From JACTOJ01 sp032335695 (GTDB lineage: Bacteria > Bacillota > Clostridia > Clostridiales > Clostridiaceae), in NCBI RefSeq assembly GCF_032335695.1, contig NZ_JACTOJ010000018.1:1-64000 (forward strand): 64,000 nt of DNA. The letters are read 5' to 3'. The position numbers and the translations under genes were made by a program. Positions 41,433 through 49,469 of the stretch are shown piece by piece. Under the pieces are notes generated by a model. That model did not search any database. It had not been told where the DNA came from and worked only from the letters and a program-made list of their open reading frames with translations. How positions within the stretch are numbered: the stretch's first letter is position 1; each line of letters begins with the position of its first letter.

Positions 41433-42356
41433 TTAAGTGAGATGCCTTGGTGCCTGAGATATGCTCTTGGCAAGATCTTCTTCATGCTCTCTATAAATCT
41501 CATCAGCTATTCTTTTAACTTCATTTGTGAGCCACATATGGGTAAGAGTATCTTTTCTATAATCGGTCTCACCAAACATATCAACTCTTCCATCTCGTCT
41601 CAATCTATCTACTTGTACAAGTTCCTCATAGTTTCCTCTAGTATATACTGCAAAGGTGCTACCTCCATCATTTTTTACTACTGAAAAAACCGGCACATCA
41701 CTAGGTCCATCTGCTATATATATCATGTTTCTTATAGGAACTCTTCTGTTTTTATCCGGAACCTTTGAGTTAACATCTATCTCTTCAAAAATATTAACTC
41801 CTTTATTGATTTCAAAAACAGCTCTGGTTTTAGAGGTGTTATCTATAGCATAAGCTATCTGATTTAACACATTAACTGCTTCTCCTGCTTCATTATTTAC
41901 AGTTTCCTCTATAAATTCACAGCCCCATATTCCATCTACATAATCAGCTATCTTAGACCCCTTTATCATCTGGGTAAGGCCTGTACTTACTATATAGTGC
42001 TCAAGTTTAATATTGTACTTCTGATAACGCTTATCCCCAACAACTTCACACTTTAATTCATCGAAAAATTCTGGAAGGCCATCACAAAATTCAAGCTTAG
42101 TTCCTAATTGCAGCAATATATTGTTATTCAAATATTTGAATTTATTTTCAGCCACATACTTCAAAAAATGATTTAAATAATAGGTATCATTATTAACTCT
42201 TACACCGTGCTGTCTAAGATCTTCACAGGCTGCAGCTACTTCTGCCCAAAACTCTTTTCCATCTATGCCGTACATATCAAATATAGGCTGCTGCATATAT
42301 CCTTTTATAAGGGTTTTATCAAAATCCCATATCATTGCTATAATGTTCTGTTCCAT
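41433..42356 (-). CDS. HAD superfamily hydrolase
   Basis: The 307-residue protein has the HAD motif I near its start (IIAMIWDFDKTLIKGYM, the DxD type nucleophile), EHYIVSTGL (motif II Ser/Thr), and a late IYIADGPSDVPVF (motif IV, GxSDxxxx). The long cap region lies between about 30 and 130. It probably hydrolyses a phosphoester in the cytosol. The ATG at 42356 is chosen because GGAGGGAT is 7-10 nt upstream; a longer in-frame ORF overlaps a different-frame small gene. Confidence 0.85.
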   Translation of the reverse strand: MEQNIIAMIWDFDKTLIKGYMQQPIFDMYGIDGKEFWAEVAAACEDLRQHGVRVNNDTYYLNHFLKYVAENKFKYLNNNILLQLGTKLEFCDGLPEFFDELKCEVVGDKRYQKYNIKLEHYIVSTGLTQMIKGSKIADYVDGIWGCEFIEETVNNEAGEAVNVLNQIAYAIDNTSKTRAVFEINKGVNIFEEIDVNSKVPDKNRRVPIRNMIYIADGPSDVPVFSVVKNDGGSTFAVYTRGNYEELVQVDRLRRDGRVDMFGETDYRKDTLTHMWLTNEVKRIADEIYREHEEDLAKSISQAPRHLT

Positions 42357-42396
42357 ATTATCATCCCTCCAATTAACACTGTGCTTAGGAATATAT

Positions 42397-42609
42397 TTAG
42401 TTGAGTATATCTTGTATTTTTTCAGAGGCTGCTTCGATAAATGAGGCCATTTCTTTCTCTGTAAGGTATATAAAATCTTCTTTTGTTTCTTCATTTTCTC
42501 CCAAATAAAATCCATTTAAATATTTCACCTGCTTCTTAAATGCTCCTTTTGGAAAATAACCGAGATAATAATAATTTATCATAATAAATAAAAAAAATAT
42601 ATATCTCAA
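42397..42609 (-). CDS. Small protein of unknown function, start unclear
   Basis: The 70-residue ORF has a credible amino-acid composition at its C-terminal part (KEDFIYLTEKEMASFIEAASEKIQDILN), which looks like an amphipathic coding sequence, but the start is TTG with no ribosome binding site. An internal ATG also lacks one. It ends 40 bp before the HAD gene. It could be a real small gene or the tail of a decayed one. No family is recognised. Confidence 0.4.
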   Translation of the reverse strand: MRYIFFLFIMINYYYLGYFPKGAFKKQVKYLNGFYLGENEETKEDFIYLTEKEMASFIEAASEKIQDILN

Positions 42610-42622
42610 AAGAAATTCTCAT

Positions 42623-42653
42623 AAAAAAAACTGGCGGACTAGAATTCCGCCAG
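42623..42653 (-). terminator. Terminator of the monooxygenase operon
   Basis: CTGGCGGA and TCCGCCAG form an 8-bp perfect stem with a 7-nt loop, followed on the minus strand by eight T. It lies 5 bp after the stop codon. Confidence 0.9.
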
Positions 42654-42657
42654 CTGA

Positions 42658-42948
42658 CTATTTAACTTTATTATACATATTAGTTTCCCCAGGTTTCTCA
42701 GAGAATTGAGAAAGCATTGGAACTATCCTAGTGAAATGCTCGGATTGGGAATGTTTTTTCAAAGCCTCTCCATTTTCCCAGGTTTCTAGCATGGTTAGAA
42801 TCCCTTTATTTTGTAAGTCCTGATATAATTCATAGCTTATGCAGCCTTCATCATTTTTTCTAGTGATTTCAATTAATTCTTCTGCAAGCTTTAAAAATTC
42901 TTCTATCTTTTCTTCTTTAACGTAGTTTTTAGCTACTACCTTAATCAT
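42658..42948 (-). CDS. Antibiotic biosynthesis monooxygenase (ABM) domain protein
   Basis: The 96-residue protein has the ABM/YgiN ferredoxin-like pattern: MIKVVAKNYVKEEKIEEFLKLAEELIE, NDEGCISYELYQDLQN and LETWENGEALKKHSQSEHF, where the last contains the conserved HxxxxHF-like segment (KKHSQSEHF). Such small proteins are quinol monooxygenases or quinone stress proteins. It follows a nitroreductase and a MarR gene, fitting a quinone/nitro-compound response unit. Confidence 0.85.
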   Translation of the reverse strand: MIKVVAKNYVKEEKIEEFLKLAEELIEITRKNDEGCISYELYQDLQNKGILTMLETWENGEALKKHSQSEHFTRIVPMLSQFSEKPGETNMYNKVK

Positions 42949-42999
42949 ATAAACACCACCTTTAGTATTATTATCACCTATGCAAGTTTTTTATATAAT

Positions 43000-43506
43000 T
43001 TATTTCCATGCATTAAGATGAATTCTACTTTCATCATATCTATCTACAAATTTATTTTCTTGTCCATCTGGATATCCCACAGCAATTACGCAGAATGGTA
43101 ATATATTATCTGGTAATTTAAAAAAGTCCTTTACATATTCAGAAACAGGTTCTGATGTAGAAACTCCCATCCAAACAGCTCCAAGCCCTAAATCTGCTGC
43201 CTGCAGTAATATGTTTTCAGCTGCAGCTCCCATATCCTGATGCCAAGCTGTGTCTACCTTAAATCTATCACTATTTGCTAACAATACAATGGACACTGCA
43301 GAACCTGCTACAGGTTTTGCATATGGACTCATTTGAGATAATTTATTTAACAGATTTCTGTCATCCACCACAATGAATTCCCAAGGCTGCTGATTTACAG
43401 CTGAGGGAGCCTGCATTCCCGCCCTAAGTAGTTTTTCAACTTTTTCCTTCTCTAAAGGTTTATCCTGATACTTTCTGATACTTCTTCTATTAAAAATTGC
43501 TTCCAT
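43000..43506 (-). CDS. Nitroreductase family protein
   Basis: The 168-residue flavoprotein begins MEAIFNRRSIRKYQDKPL (the typical RRSxRxF FMN-binding start), has GMQAPSAVNQQPWEFIVVDD and AADLGLGAVWMGV, and ends in AVGYPDGQE. Such NAD(P)H-dependent enzymes reduce nitro compounds or quinones. It lies between the MarR regulator and the ABM protein and is probably regulated by MarR. The length is at the short end of the family. Confidence 0.92.
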   Translation of the reverse strand: MEAIFNRRSIRKYQDKPLEKEKVEKLLRAGMQAPSAVNQQPWEFIVVDDRNLLNKLSQMSPYAKPVAGSAVSIVLLANSDRFKVDTAWHQDMGAAAENILLQAADLGLGAVWMGVSTSEPVSEYVKDFFKLPDNILPFCVIAVGYPDGQENKFVDRYDESRIHLNAWK

Positions 43507-43530
43507 ATGAATACCTCCCTATAAATAATT

Positions 43531-43959
43531 TTACTTCATCTTTGAGCAAGCATTATTGATTGTTTCAGTAAGCTTTACATACTCTTCATGACCAAGTAAC
43601 TCTTCATATCTAGTATGCAGGTTACTCCAAGCTTTATTTATATCTCCCTGTCTCTCTTTCCCTTTTTCAGTTGTATATATGTAAGAATTTTTCCCTTCAA
43701 CTTTTCTTTCCAAATATCCATTGAGCTCCATCTTATCAATAAATCTAGTTATGGTAGATGGTGCTATATGAAGAACTTCTCCTATTTCCTTCTGACTTAT
43801 GCCTTCTCTTTCATTTACCACGCTAAGAAGAAAAGCGTAAGCTGTTGACATTCCAGTTATTCGAAATTCTTCCTCTGCTATTTTATTGATAATCCTGCAT
43901 AACTTATTAGAAGAAAAATACAAACAATCATCTAATATTTCATTTATATCTAACATCAT
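43531..43959 (-). CDS. MarR family transcription regulator
   Basis: The 142-residue winged-helix protein has the MarR recognition region NEREGISQKEIGEVLHIAPSTITRFIDKMELNGYLERK, followed by the wing with KNSYIYTTEKGKE. It heads the nitroreductase-monooxygenase unit and likely represses it until a phenolic or quinone ligand binds. The start is one of two adjacent ATGs (MMLDIN); the ribosome binding site is AAAGGAAA. No exact operator was identified. Confidence 0.9.
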   Translation of the reverse strand: MMLDINEILDDCLYFSSNKLCRIINKIAEEEFRITGMSTAYAFLLSVVNEREGISQKEIGEVLHIAPSTITRFIDKMELNGYLERKVEGKNSYIYTTEKGKERQGDINKAWSNLHTRYEELLGHEEYVKLTETINNACSKMK

Positions 43960-44142
43960 TAATTTCCTTTCTAAAAATAGAGTATGATTTTCATTAATAT
44001 ACTTCGTATTTTGCTATTAACAATTATAACATTTACTCTATTTTAGTGCACAGATTTTAACTAGCTAGACTAAATCTTGCCAATTGTTGTTTGTACATAC
44101 AACTATATGCTTTTAAAAATTATTTGTCAACATAAACATAAT

Positions 44143-44175
44143 AAAAGGCCGTGACTCTCAAGCCCCGACCTTTTT
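44143..44175 (-). terminator. Terminator of the alcohol dehydrogenase gene
   Basis: AAAGGTCGGGG pairs with TCACGGCCTTTT (one mismatch or wobble), followed on the minus strand by a TTTTATT tail. It lies 15 bp after the stop. Confidence 0.7.
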
Positions 44176-44189
44176 AAAATTTGTAATTA

Positions 44190-45353
44190 TTACAGTGCTG
44201 ATTTTAGTATTTTAAGCACATCCTCCTCATTAAGCTCTTTTATGCCGCCTATATTCCCGTATCTTACAGCACCTTTAGCCATTTGAGAAAGTTTTTCTTC
44301 TCCTATGCCTATTTCTCTTAAAGTGGATGGTATTCCTAGGGATATGAAGAACTTTCTTGTTCTTTCTATAGCTTTATTAGCTATTTCAAATTCGTCTTCC
44401 TCCTTGTTGATTCCCCAAACATTTACTCCATACTCAACAAATTTATCTACAGTATCTTCGTCAAGAATGTATTTCATCCATACAGGAGTCAAAACTGCAA
44501 GACCAACTCCATGAGTGATGTCATAATATGCACTCAGCTCATGTTCTATAGGATGCACGCACCAGTTGGATGATTTTCCGTAGCCTAAAAGTCCATTTAA
44601 AGCGAGACTTGAAGCCCACATAAGATTAGCTCTTGCTTCATAGTTATCAGGCTGTTCATAGGCTATCTTACCATATTTTATGCAGGTTTTTAATAAAGCT
44701 TCTGCCATTCTGTCCTGAACAAAAGCACCCTTAGTACCTGCAAAATATTCTTCGAAAATATGGCTCATTATATCAGCTGTTCCTGCTGCTGTCTGATTCT
44801 TAGGAACGGTAAAAGTGTATTCTGGATCTAAGATTGAAAACTTAGGTGCCATATCTGGGTGTCCTGTTCCAAGCTTTTCATTGGTATCTAAATTAGTTAT
44901 AACTGCAAAAGTGTCCATTTCTGAACCTGTGGCAGCTAAGGTTAATATGCTTGCTAAAGGAAGTACTTTTTCTATTTTTCCAGGTCTTTGTACAATTTCC
45001 CAAGCATCACCTTTGTGATAAAAGCCTGCTGCTACTACCTTGGCACAATCTATGGCGCTTCCGCCTCCAACTGCAAGTATTATATCTACACTGTTCTCTC
45101 TGCAGATTTCTACACCTTTTCTTACGGTGGTTATTCTAGGATTAGGTTCCACTCCTGCAAGTTCAAAATATTCTATAGAATTATCCTTAAATAGTTTTAC
45201 CACACTATCATATAAACCATTTTTCTTTATACTTCCTCCTCCGTACACTAAAAGAACCTTTGAACCGTATTCTTTTATTTTACTTGGAAGTACTGCTAAC
45301 TGCCCTTTTCCAAAGTATATTTTTGTAGGTATGGAATAATTAAAATTCTCCAC
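44190..45353 (-). CDS. Iron-containing alcohol dehydrogenase (butanol dehydrogenase type)
   Basis: The 387-residue enzyme reduces aldehydes to alcohols with NAD(P)H. It has the iron ADH features: FNYSIPTKIYFGKG at the start, GGGSAIDCAKVVAAG (nucleotide-binding), and the metal-binding His cluster with CVHPIEHELSAYYDITHGVGLAV. It resembles clostridial BdhA/BdhB. The GTG at 45353 is preferred as AGAGGTGA lies 6-7 nt before it; a GTG at 45362 overlaps that site. It is a single gene. Confidence 0.9.
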   Translation of the reverse strand: MENFNYSIPTKIYFGKGQLAVLPSKIKEYGSKVLLVYGGGSIKKNGLYDSVVKLFKDNSIEYFELAGVEPNPRITTVRKGVEICRENSVDIILAVGGGSAIDCAKVVAAGFYHKGDAWEIVQRPGKIEKVLPLASILTLAATGSEMDTFAVITNLDTNEKLGTGHPDMAPKFSILDPEYTFTVPKNQTAAGTADIMSHIFEEYFAGTKGAFVQDRMAEALLKTCIKYGKIAYEQPDNYEARANLMWASSLALNGLLGYGKSSNWCVHPIEHELSAYYDITHGVGLAVLTPVWMKYILDEDTVDKFVEYGVNVWGINKEEDEFEIANKAIERTRKFFISLGIPSTLREIGIGEEKLSQMAKGAVRYGNIGGIKELNEEDVLKILKSAL

Positions 45354-45414
45354 ACTAATCACCTCTTTCTAAAATTCTCTTATTATATTATATCATAATT
45401 TTAATATAAGCTTT

Positions 45415-45452
45415 GTTTTAGGTAAGTATTATTTTTAACACTCATCTAAAAC
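45415..45452. repeat. Palindrome family copy 3; terminator of the ABC-F gene
   Basis: GTTTTAGRTRAGTRTTA arms pair with three G-U wobbles. It is similar to the palindromes at 16195 and 29438. It lies 10 bp after the ABC-F stop and may work as its terminator. Confidence 0.6.
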
Positions 45453-45461
45453 TTAGCCAAG

Positions 45462-47333
45462 CTATAATTTAAAATACTGATCCATTAGCCCCTCTAGGCT
45501 TGCTTCAGCCATCTCTTTTTCATCATATAACTCTCTTAGCTTATCATAATTATTGCCACTCGCATTTATTTTATATTCTAGTGCTTTAATTTTTTCTTCC
45601 AAGTCTGATATATTTTTTTCTAAAGATGCCTCTATTTTTTCTTTACTTGGCTCCTTTGGCTTATCAATATTCTTTTGTTTTTTCTCCTCCTTGTGTAAAA
45701 CTTGAGCTTTCTTATTTCCAAAAGCCTTCTCCTTATAATATTCGTAGTTTCCTTGGTAAGAATTTAATTTTCCACCGGAAAGCTCCACTACTCTATCAGC
45801 AATAGTGTTTATAAAATATCTATCATGCGACACGAAGAATATTGTACCTTGAAAGTCTTTTAAAAAGCTTTCTAATTCCTGCCTTGAATCTATATCTAAA
45901 TGATTGGTTGGTTCATCCAATATTAAAAGATTTATTTCATGATACATTAAGCTTGCCAGCATAAGCCTGCTTCTCTCTCCCCCTGATAAGCTTCCAACTT
46001 TTTTAAATACTGCTTCTCCAAAAAACATATACTTGGCTAGATATTCTCTTGCTTTGCCTTCTGTAATAACAATATCTTCTCTAAAACATTCCAGTATGGA
46101 CTTACTCTCATCCTTAAACTTTATATTTTGTGCAAGATATCCAAGTTTTATTGAGCTTCCTAGTTTAGCAACGCCATTATCTGCCTTGGCTTCCTCTAAC
46201 AATATATTTATTAGTGTGGATTTACCTGAACCGTTTGCTCCAATCAAGGCTACTCTTTCACCCTTTCTAATAAGCATATTGGCTTCCTTAAAAAGAATTT
46301 TTTTCTCATAGCTTTTATCTAAATCTTTAACAATAATTACATCATTGCCAGAACGCTCTGAGGCTGCATAAGCTATATTTATTTTCTTTTTCTCTGTCAC
46401 TGGTTTATTTATTCTCTGAATTTTATCTAATGCCTTCTGCATGCTGTTAGCTCTCTTAAAGAATTTTTCATTGTCTCCTCTGCTTCCCCAATCTCTAAGT
46501 CTCGCTATGGCACTTTCCATGGATTTTATCTCCTTTTGCTGCTCTAAAAACTGATGCAGCAAAAGTTCAAGTCTTCTTTCTTTCTCCTCCTCATAGGCTG
46601 TATAATTTCCATCATAACTTTCGCTCTCTCCGCTCTCTATCTCCACAATTTTTGAAACTACATTGTCTAAAAAATATCTGTCGTGGGATACTATAATCAC
46701 TTCTCCTTTGTAATCCTTAAGATATGCCTCCAGCCATTCCATGGACTCTAGATCCAAATGATTTGAAGGCTCATCCAGCAGTAATATATCTGGATTCTGA
46801 AGAAGAATTTTCCCTAGTACTACTGTGGTCTTTTCTCCTCCGCTGAGCTTTAAAAATAATTTTTCTTTAAAGCTTTCCTCCATTTTAAGTCCTGTACATA
46901 CCTTGCTTAGTTTTTCTTCTTTTTCATATCCTCCCAGGCTCTCATAAAGCTGCTGAAGCTTAGAATATTTATTTAAAGCTTCCTCATAGTTGTTTTCATC
47001 TGCATAGGAAAGTTTATCCTCTAGGATTTTTAGTTCATTGCCGACAGAATCCAATTCCTCAAATGCTGTATTTAATACATCAAAAACAGTATATTCTGCA
47101 GGATAACTTGGCATCTGCTCCAGATATCCTAAAGACGCTCCCTTTCTTATGGAAAGCATACCTTTTTCATAATTTTCAATGCCCATAAGAATTTTTAGAA
47201 GAGTGCTTTTCCCACAGCCATTTTCTCCTACTATCCCTACCTTTTCATTAGTTTTCACTTCAAAGGTTATGTCCTCTAAAATTAAATTTGCTCCATAATA
47301 TTTTTGTAGTTTACTTAATGCTAATTCTATCAT
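45462..47333 (-). CDS. ABC-F family ATPase (ribosome-associated type)
   Basis: The 623-residue soluble protein has two NBDs in one chain (GENGCGKST, LSGGEKTTV, ILLLDEPSNHLD; then GANGSGKST, LSGGERSRL, LILDEPTNHLD), no membrane helices, an interdomain linker of the ABC-F kind and a C-terminal coiled coil (EKKQKNIDKPKEPSKEKIEAS..., with heptad Leu/Ile). ABC-F proteins remove antibiotics from the ribosome or solve stalled ribosomes. The length and coiled coil are like YdiF/Uup. The ATG at 47333 is preferred, with GGAGGT 7 nt upstream. Its leader encodes a 48-residue peptide and two terminators, which suggests induction by a ribosome-targeting drug. Confidence 0.9.
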   Translation of the reverse strand: MIELALSKLQKYYGANLILEDITFEVKTNEKVGIVGENGCGKSTLLKILMGIENYEKGMLSIRKGASLGYLEQMPSYPAEYTVFDVLNTAFEELDSVGNELKILEDKLSYADENNYEEALNKYSKLQQLYESLGGYEKEEKLSKVCTGLKMEESFKEKLFLKLSGGEKTTVVLGKILLQNPDILLLDEPSNHLDLESMEWLEAYLKDYKGEVIIVSHDRYFLDNVVSKIVEIESGESESYDGNYTAYEEEKERRLELLLHQFLEQQKEIKSMESAIARLRDWGSRGDNEKFFKRANSMQKALDKIQRINKPVTEKKKINIAYAASERSGNDVIIVKDLDKSYEKKILFKEANMLIRKGERVALIGANGSGKSTLINILLEEAKADNGVAKLGSSIKLGYLAQNIKFKDESKSILECFREDIVITEGKAREYLAKYMFFGEAVFKKVGSLSGGERSRLMLASLMYHEINLLILDEPTNHLDIDSRQELESFLKDFQGTIFFVSHDRYFINTIADRVVELSGGKLNSYQGNYEYYKEKAFGNKKAQVLHKEEKKQKNIDKPKEPSKEKIEASLEKNISDLEEKIKALEYKINASGNNYDKLRELYDEKEMAEASLEGLMDQYFKL

Positions 47334-47365
47334 TTTCAATACCTCCAATAATAATTTTTTGCAAA

Positions 47366-47446
47366 GAAAAATAAGCCCCTGCCAAATTGAGTTTTACTAG
47401 AACTTGGCAAATACATGCGTAAGTACATGTATAAAAAGGCTTATTT
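47366..47446 (-). promoter_or_regulatory. Branched hairpin, possible second terminator in the ABC-F leader
   Basis: AAATAAGCC/GGCTTATTT arms (47369-47377 and 47438-47446) enclose two smaller hairpins (GCCAAGTT/AATTTGGC and TACATG/CATGTA). The 3' arm ends in a T-rich run on the minus strand, 20 nt before the ribosome binding site. Confidence 0.5.
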
Positions 47447-47491
47447 GAGAGAAGTTATGTTCATCTTTAGTCTGCATTTTGGAATGAGTAT

Positions 47492-47525
47492 GAAAAAAAG
47501 ACCCAAGGCATTAAACCCTGAGTCT
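47492..47525 (-). terminator. Intrinsic terminator between leader peptide and ABC-F gene
   Basis: AGACTCAGGG pairs with CCTTGGGTCT (two wobbles), followed on the minus strand by seven T. It lies about 36 nt after the leader stop and 159 nt before the ABC-F start. Confidence 0.85.
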
Positions 47526-47561
47526 TCTATTTCAACCTGCAAAATTCAGTTGAGAATAGAA

Positions 47562-47708
47562 TCATGATTCATACCTATAGTTAGCAACTATTCTAAAAAT
47601 GGACGCACTTCTCCCGTAAGAAGCTGAAATTGCGCTTTTCATTACGGAGCTGCTGAATTTCCATTGCTTGTTTAAGGTGAATTTTGCATTGCTAACTATC
47701 TTCTCCAT
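47562..47708 (-). CDS. 48-residue leader peptide ahead of the ABC-F gene
   Basis: The ORF begins MEKIVSNAKFTLNKQWKF and ends VANYRYES, with AAGGAGGA about 8 nt before the ATG. Two adjacent 11-base blocks within its first codons (47678-47688 and 47689-47699 on the + strand) are exactly complementary to 47538-47548 and 47577-47587, so alternative folds are possible between the coding region, its end and the terminator. This fits ribosome-mediated attenuation, as known for several ABC-F resistance genes. The ORF itself has no recognised family. Confidence 0.65.
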   Translation of the reverse strand: MEKIVSNAKFTLNKQWKFSSSVMKSAISASYGRSASIFRIVANYRYES

Positions 47709-47740
47709 GAATCTATCCTCCTTTTCTAATAATAAGTTTA

Positions 47741-47769
47741 ATTATATCTGAAACTTAATTTTAATACAA
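47741..47769 (-). promoter_or_regulatory. Promoter of the leader peptide-ABC-F transcript
   Basis: On the minus strand: -35 TTGTAT (47764-47769), 17-bp spacer, -10 TATAAT (47741-47746). The predicted start lies about 10 nt before the leader ribosome binding site. Confidence 0.6.
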
Positions 47770-47841
47770 TAAATTTAGGAATTATTTTATGCAGTTTTAT
47801 TATCATGATAGTTAAGTTCGTGTTAACAATGTTAATAATCA

Positions 47842-47871
47842 CCAATATATATATATATATATATATATTGG
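47842..47871. promoter_or_regulatory. 30-bp perfect (TA)n palindrome ahead of the peptide cassette
   Basis: CCAATA flanks a TA run and ends in TATTGG, forming a 30-bp perfect palindrome in the divergent region. It may be a cruciform-prone operator or promoter spacer for the secreted protein at 47949. Confidence 0.5.
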
Positions 47872-47948
47872 TTTATTATACAATTATTATGTAATATTAC
47901 ATTTTAAGGTGCATGCATTTTCTTATATTAAAAGGAGGACTTTTTATT

Positions 47949-48326
47949 ATGAAAAAAATACTAATTAAACTTGTTCCATTACTATTCGCTTCATCAGTCA
48001 TACTTCCTAGCGCAGCTACTGTACAGGCTAATTCTTGGACCTACAATCAATATGCTCATTGGACCGGTTCAGGTGGCAAAGCCTACGTATATGCTTTTAC
48101 TCAAACTTCTGATCCTTCAGATGCTTACATAGGAGTTGAAGATGGCTTTAATGATGGAGAGGATTCTGGTTACTATTCAAAAGAGGTTAATTTAAACGGT
48201 GGTTCTGATTCTATTAGTAAAACATTTTATAGTTCAAGAGCAGTAACATCTGCTTGGGCTGACCACTCCTATTCAAATGCTGAAGATTCATCTTGGATTC
48301 CTATAAACAACATAACAATTAGATAA
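47949..48326 (+). CDS. Small secreted protein; candidate bacteriocin or immunity-linked peptide
   Basis: The 125-residue precursor has a signal peptide ending ATVQA (about residue 27). The mature part of about 98 residues is rich in Ser, Asp, Asn, Tyr and Trp, with Tyr/Trp-His-like pairs (WTYNQYAHWTGSGG) and a SAWADHSYS segment. It has no Cys. This recalls the lactococcin 972 family in composition and in being followed by a MacB-like ABC cassette, but it is longer. Start ATG at 47949: AAAGGAGG lies 9-12 nt upstream; the ATG at 47913 is before that site. The toxic or immunity role is a guess. Confidence 0.6.
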   Translation: MKKILIKLVPLLFASSVILPSAATVQANSWTYNQYAHWTGSGGKAYVYAFTQTSDPSDAYIGVEDGFNDGEDSGYYSKEVNLNGGSDSISKTFYSSRAVTSAWADHSYSNAEDSSWIPINNITIR

Positions 48327-48396
48327 TTAGATATATGTAAGCAATGATCCAACTTCATTGCTTACATATCATACCTTATAGAAAGGAGTTGTTTTT

Positions 48397-49458
48397 TTGT
48401 TTTTTTTACTAAAGGATATACGAAATAATAAGCTGATATTTTTTATACTTTTCTTGGGTTTTTTCTTCTCAATATTTTCCATATCCATATGTATATCTAC
48501 TAAAAATTATTTTGAGGAAAAAAGCTTTGAAAGTGTAAACGGTAAATTTAATTATTATTATAATCTAAATTTAAAATTCCAAGATAACTTAGACTTATCC
48601 AAACTTCAAGAACTTACTAAAAAAAGCTTTAAAACGTCAAGTGTTATAAGTGAAAAATATACTCCAATTGATAATTTCAACAATAGCTCAATAGTTCTGC
48701 TTTTAAATTATAATTGGCAGCCTCCTTTGGTAAAAGGAAGAAATATAAAGGAAAATGAAAATAAATCTGTTATCTTAGGCGATTCTATTGTTTCTTCTCT
48801 AAGGAAAATAACTATTGGGGAAAATTCCTATACTATAGCTGGTATAGCAGGAGACGGAAGTGACTCAGATTATAGTCATAAAATCTTTATGCCTGCCTCT
48901 TCTGTAAATTCAGAAATAAAACAAAAGTTTTTATCCTCAAAGGTATTATATTTAACCGTAAGAAGCAATAGTGAACCTAAAAGTGAAATAGATAATTTTC
49001 TTTTAAATTTAAAAAATATGGATAAAACCTTAGAATTTCAGCTTTCTAAAATTGACAATTCAAACTTACCTCATTATAGAATAAGTGAAATTATAGAATT
49101 TCCATTAAAATTATTTATTATTTCCACAGTAAATCAAATTATTATAAGCTATTTATGGATCTACAAGAGAAAAAAGGATTTTTCATTAATGAAAGCGTTA
49201 GGGGCAGGCAATCTAAGTATCATGGTATTTGTTTTTTGGGAAACCTTTATATGTTCCCTAGCAGCTTTTATAGCAACCTCTTTGCTGCAAACTATACTTA
49301 ACTCAATTGGCCTTACAGCATATAATATAATTTTAAACGCATCCTATTCAAGCTTTTTCGTATCATTTCTAATTACTCTAGTAATAACTACAATAACTTT
49401 ATTAATCCCGGTAATAAAAATCTTCAAATTGTCAGCAGCTAAGGCACTTAAGGAATAG
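48397..49458 (+). CDS. FtsX-like permease, first of the peptide cassette
   Basis: The 353-residue protein has the MacB/FtsX arrangement: an N-terminal membrane helix (IFFILFLGFFFSIFSISICI), an extracytoplasmic part of about 200 residues and three C-terminal helices (LFIISTVNQIIISYLW, VFVFWETFICSLAAFIATSLL, FFVSFLITLVITTITLLIPV). The KKDFSLMKALGAGNLSI motif precedes the second helix group. It belongs to a transporter with the next permease and ATPase. The TTG start at 48397 has GAAAGGAG 8 nt upstream. Confidence 0.75.
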   Translation: MFFLLKDIRNNKLIFFILFLGFFFSIFSISICISTKNYFEEKSFESVNGKFNYYYNLNLKFQDNLDLSKLQELTKKSFKTSSVISEKYTPIDNFNNSSIVLLLNYNWQPPLVKGRNIKENENKSVILGDSIVSSLRKITIGENSYTIAGIAGDGSDSDYSHKIFMPASSVNSEIKQKFLSSKVLYLTVRSNSEPKSEIDNFLLNLKNMDKTLEFQLSKIDNSNLPHYRISEIIEFPLKLFIISTVNQIIISYLWIYKRKKDFSLMKALGAGNLSIMVFVFWETFICSLAAFIATSLLQTILNSIGLTAYNIILNASYSSFFVSFLITLVITTITLLIPVIKIFKLSAAKALKE

Positions 49459-49469
49459 GAGGAGTAATT

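Noticed and set aside
42357..42515. 53-residue N-terminal extension of the HAD-like protein
   Set aside because: It has no ribosome binding site, overlaps another frame, and the HAD motif starts directly after the ATG at 42356.
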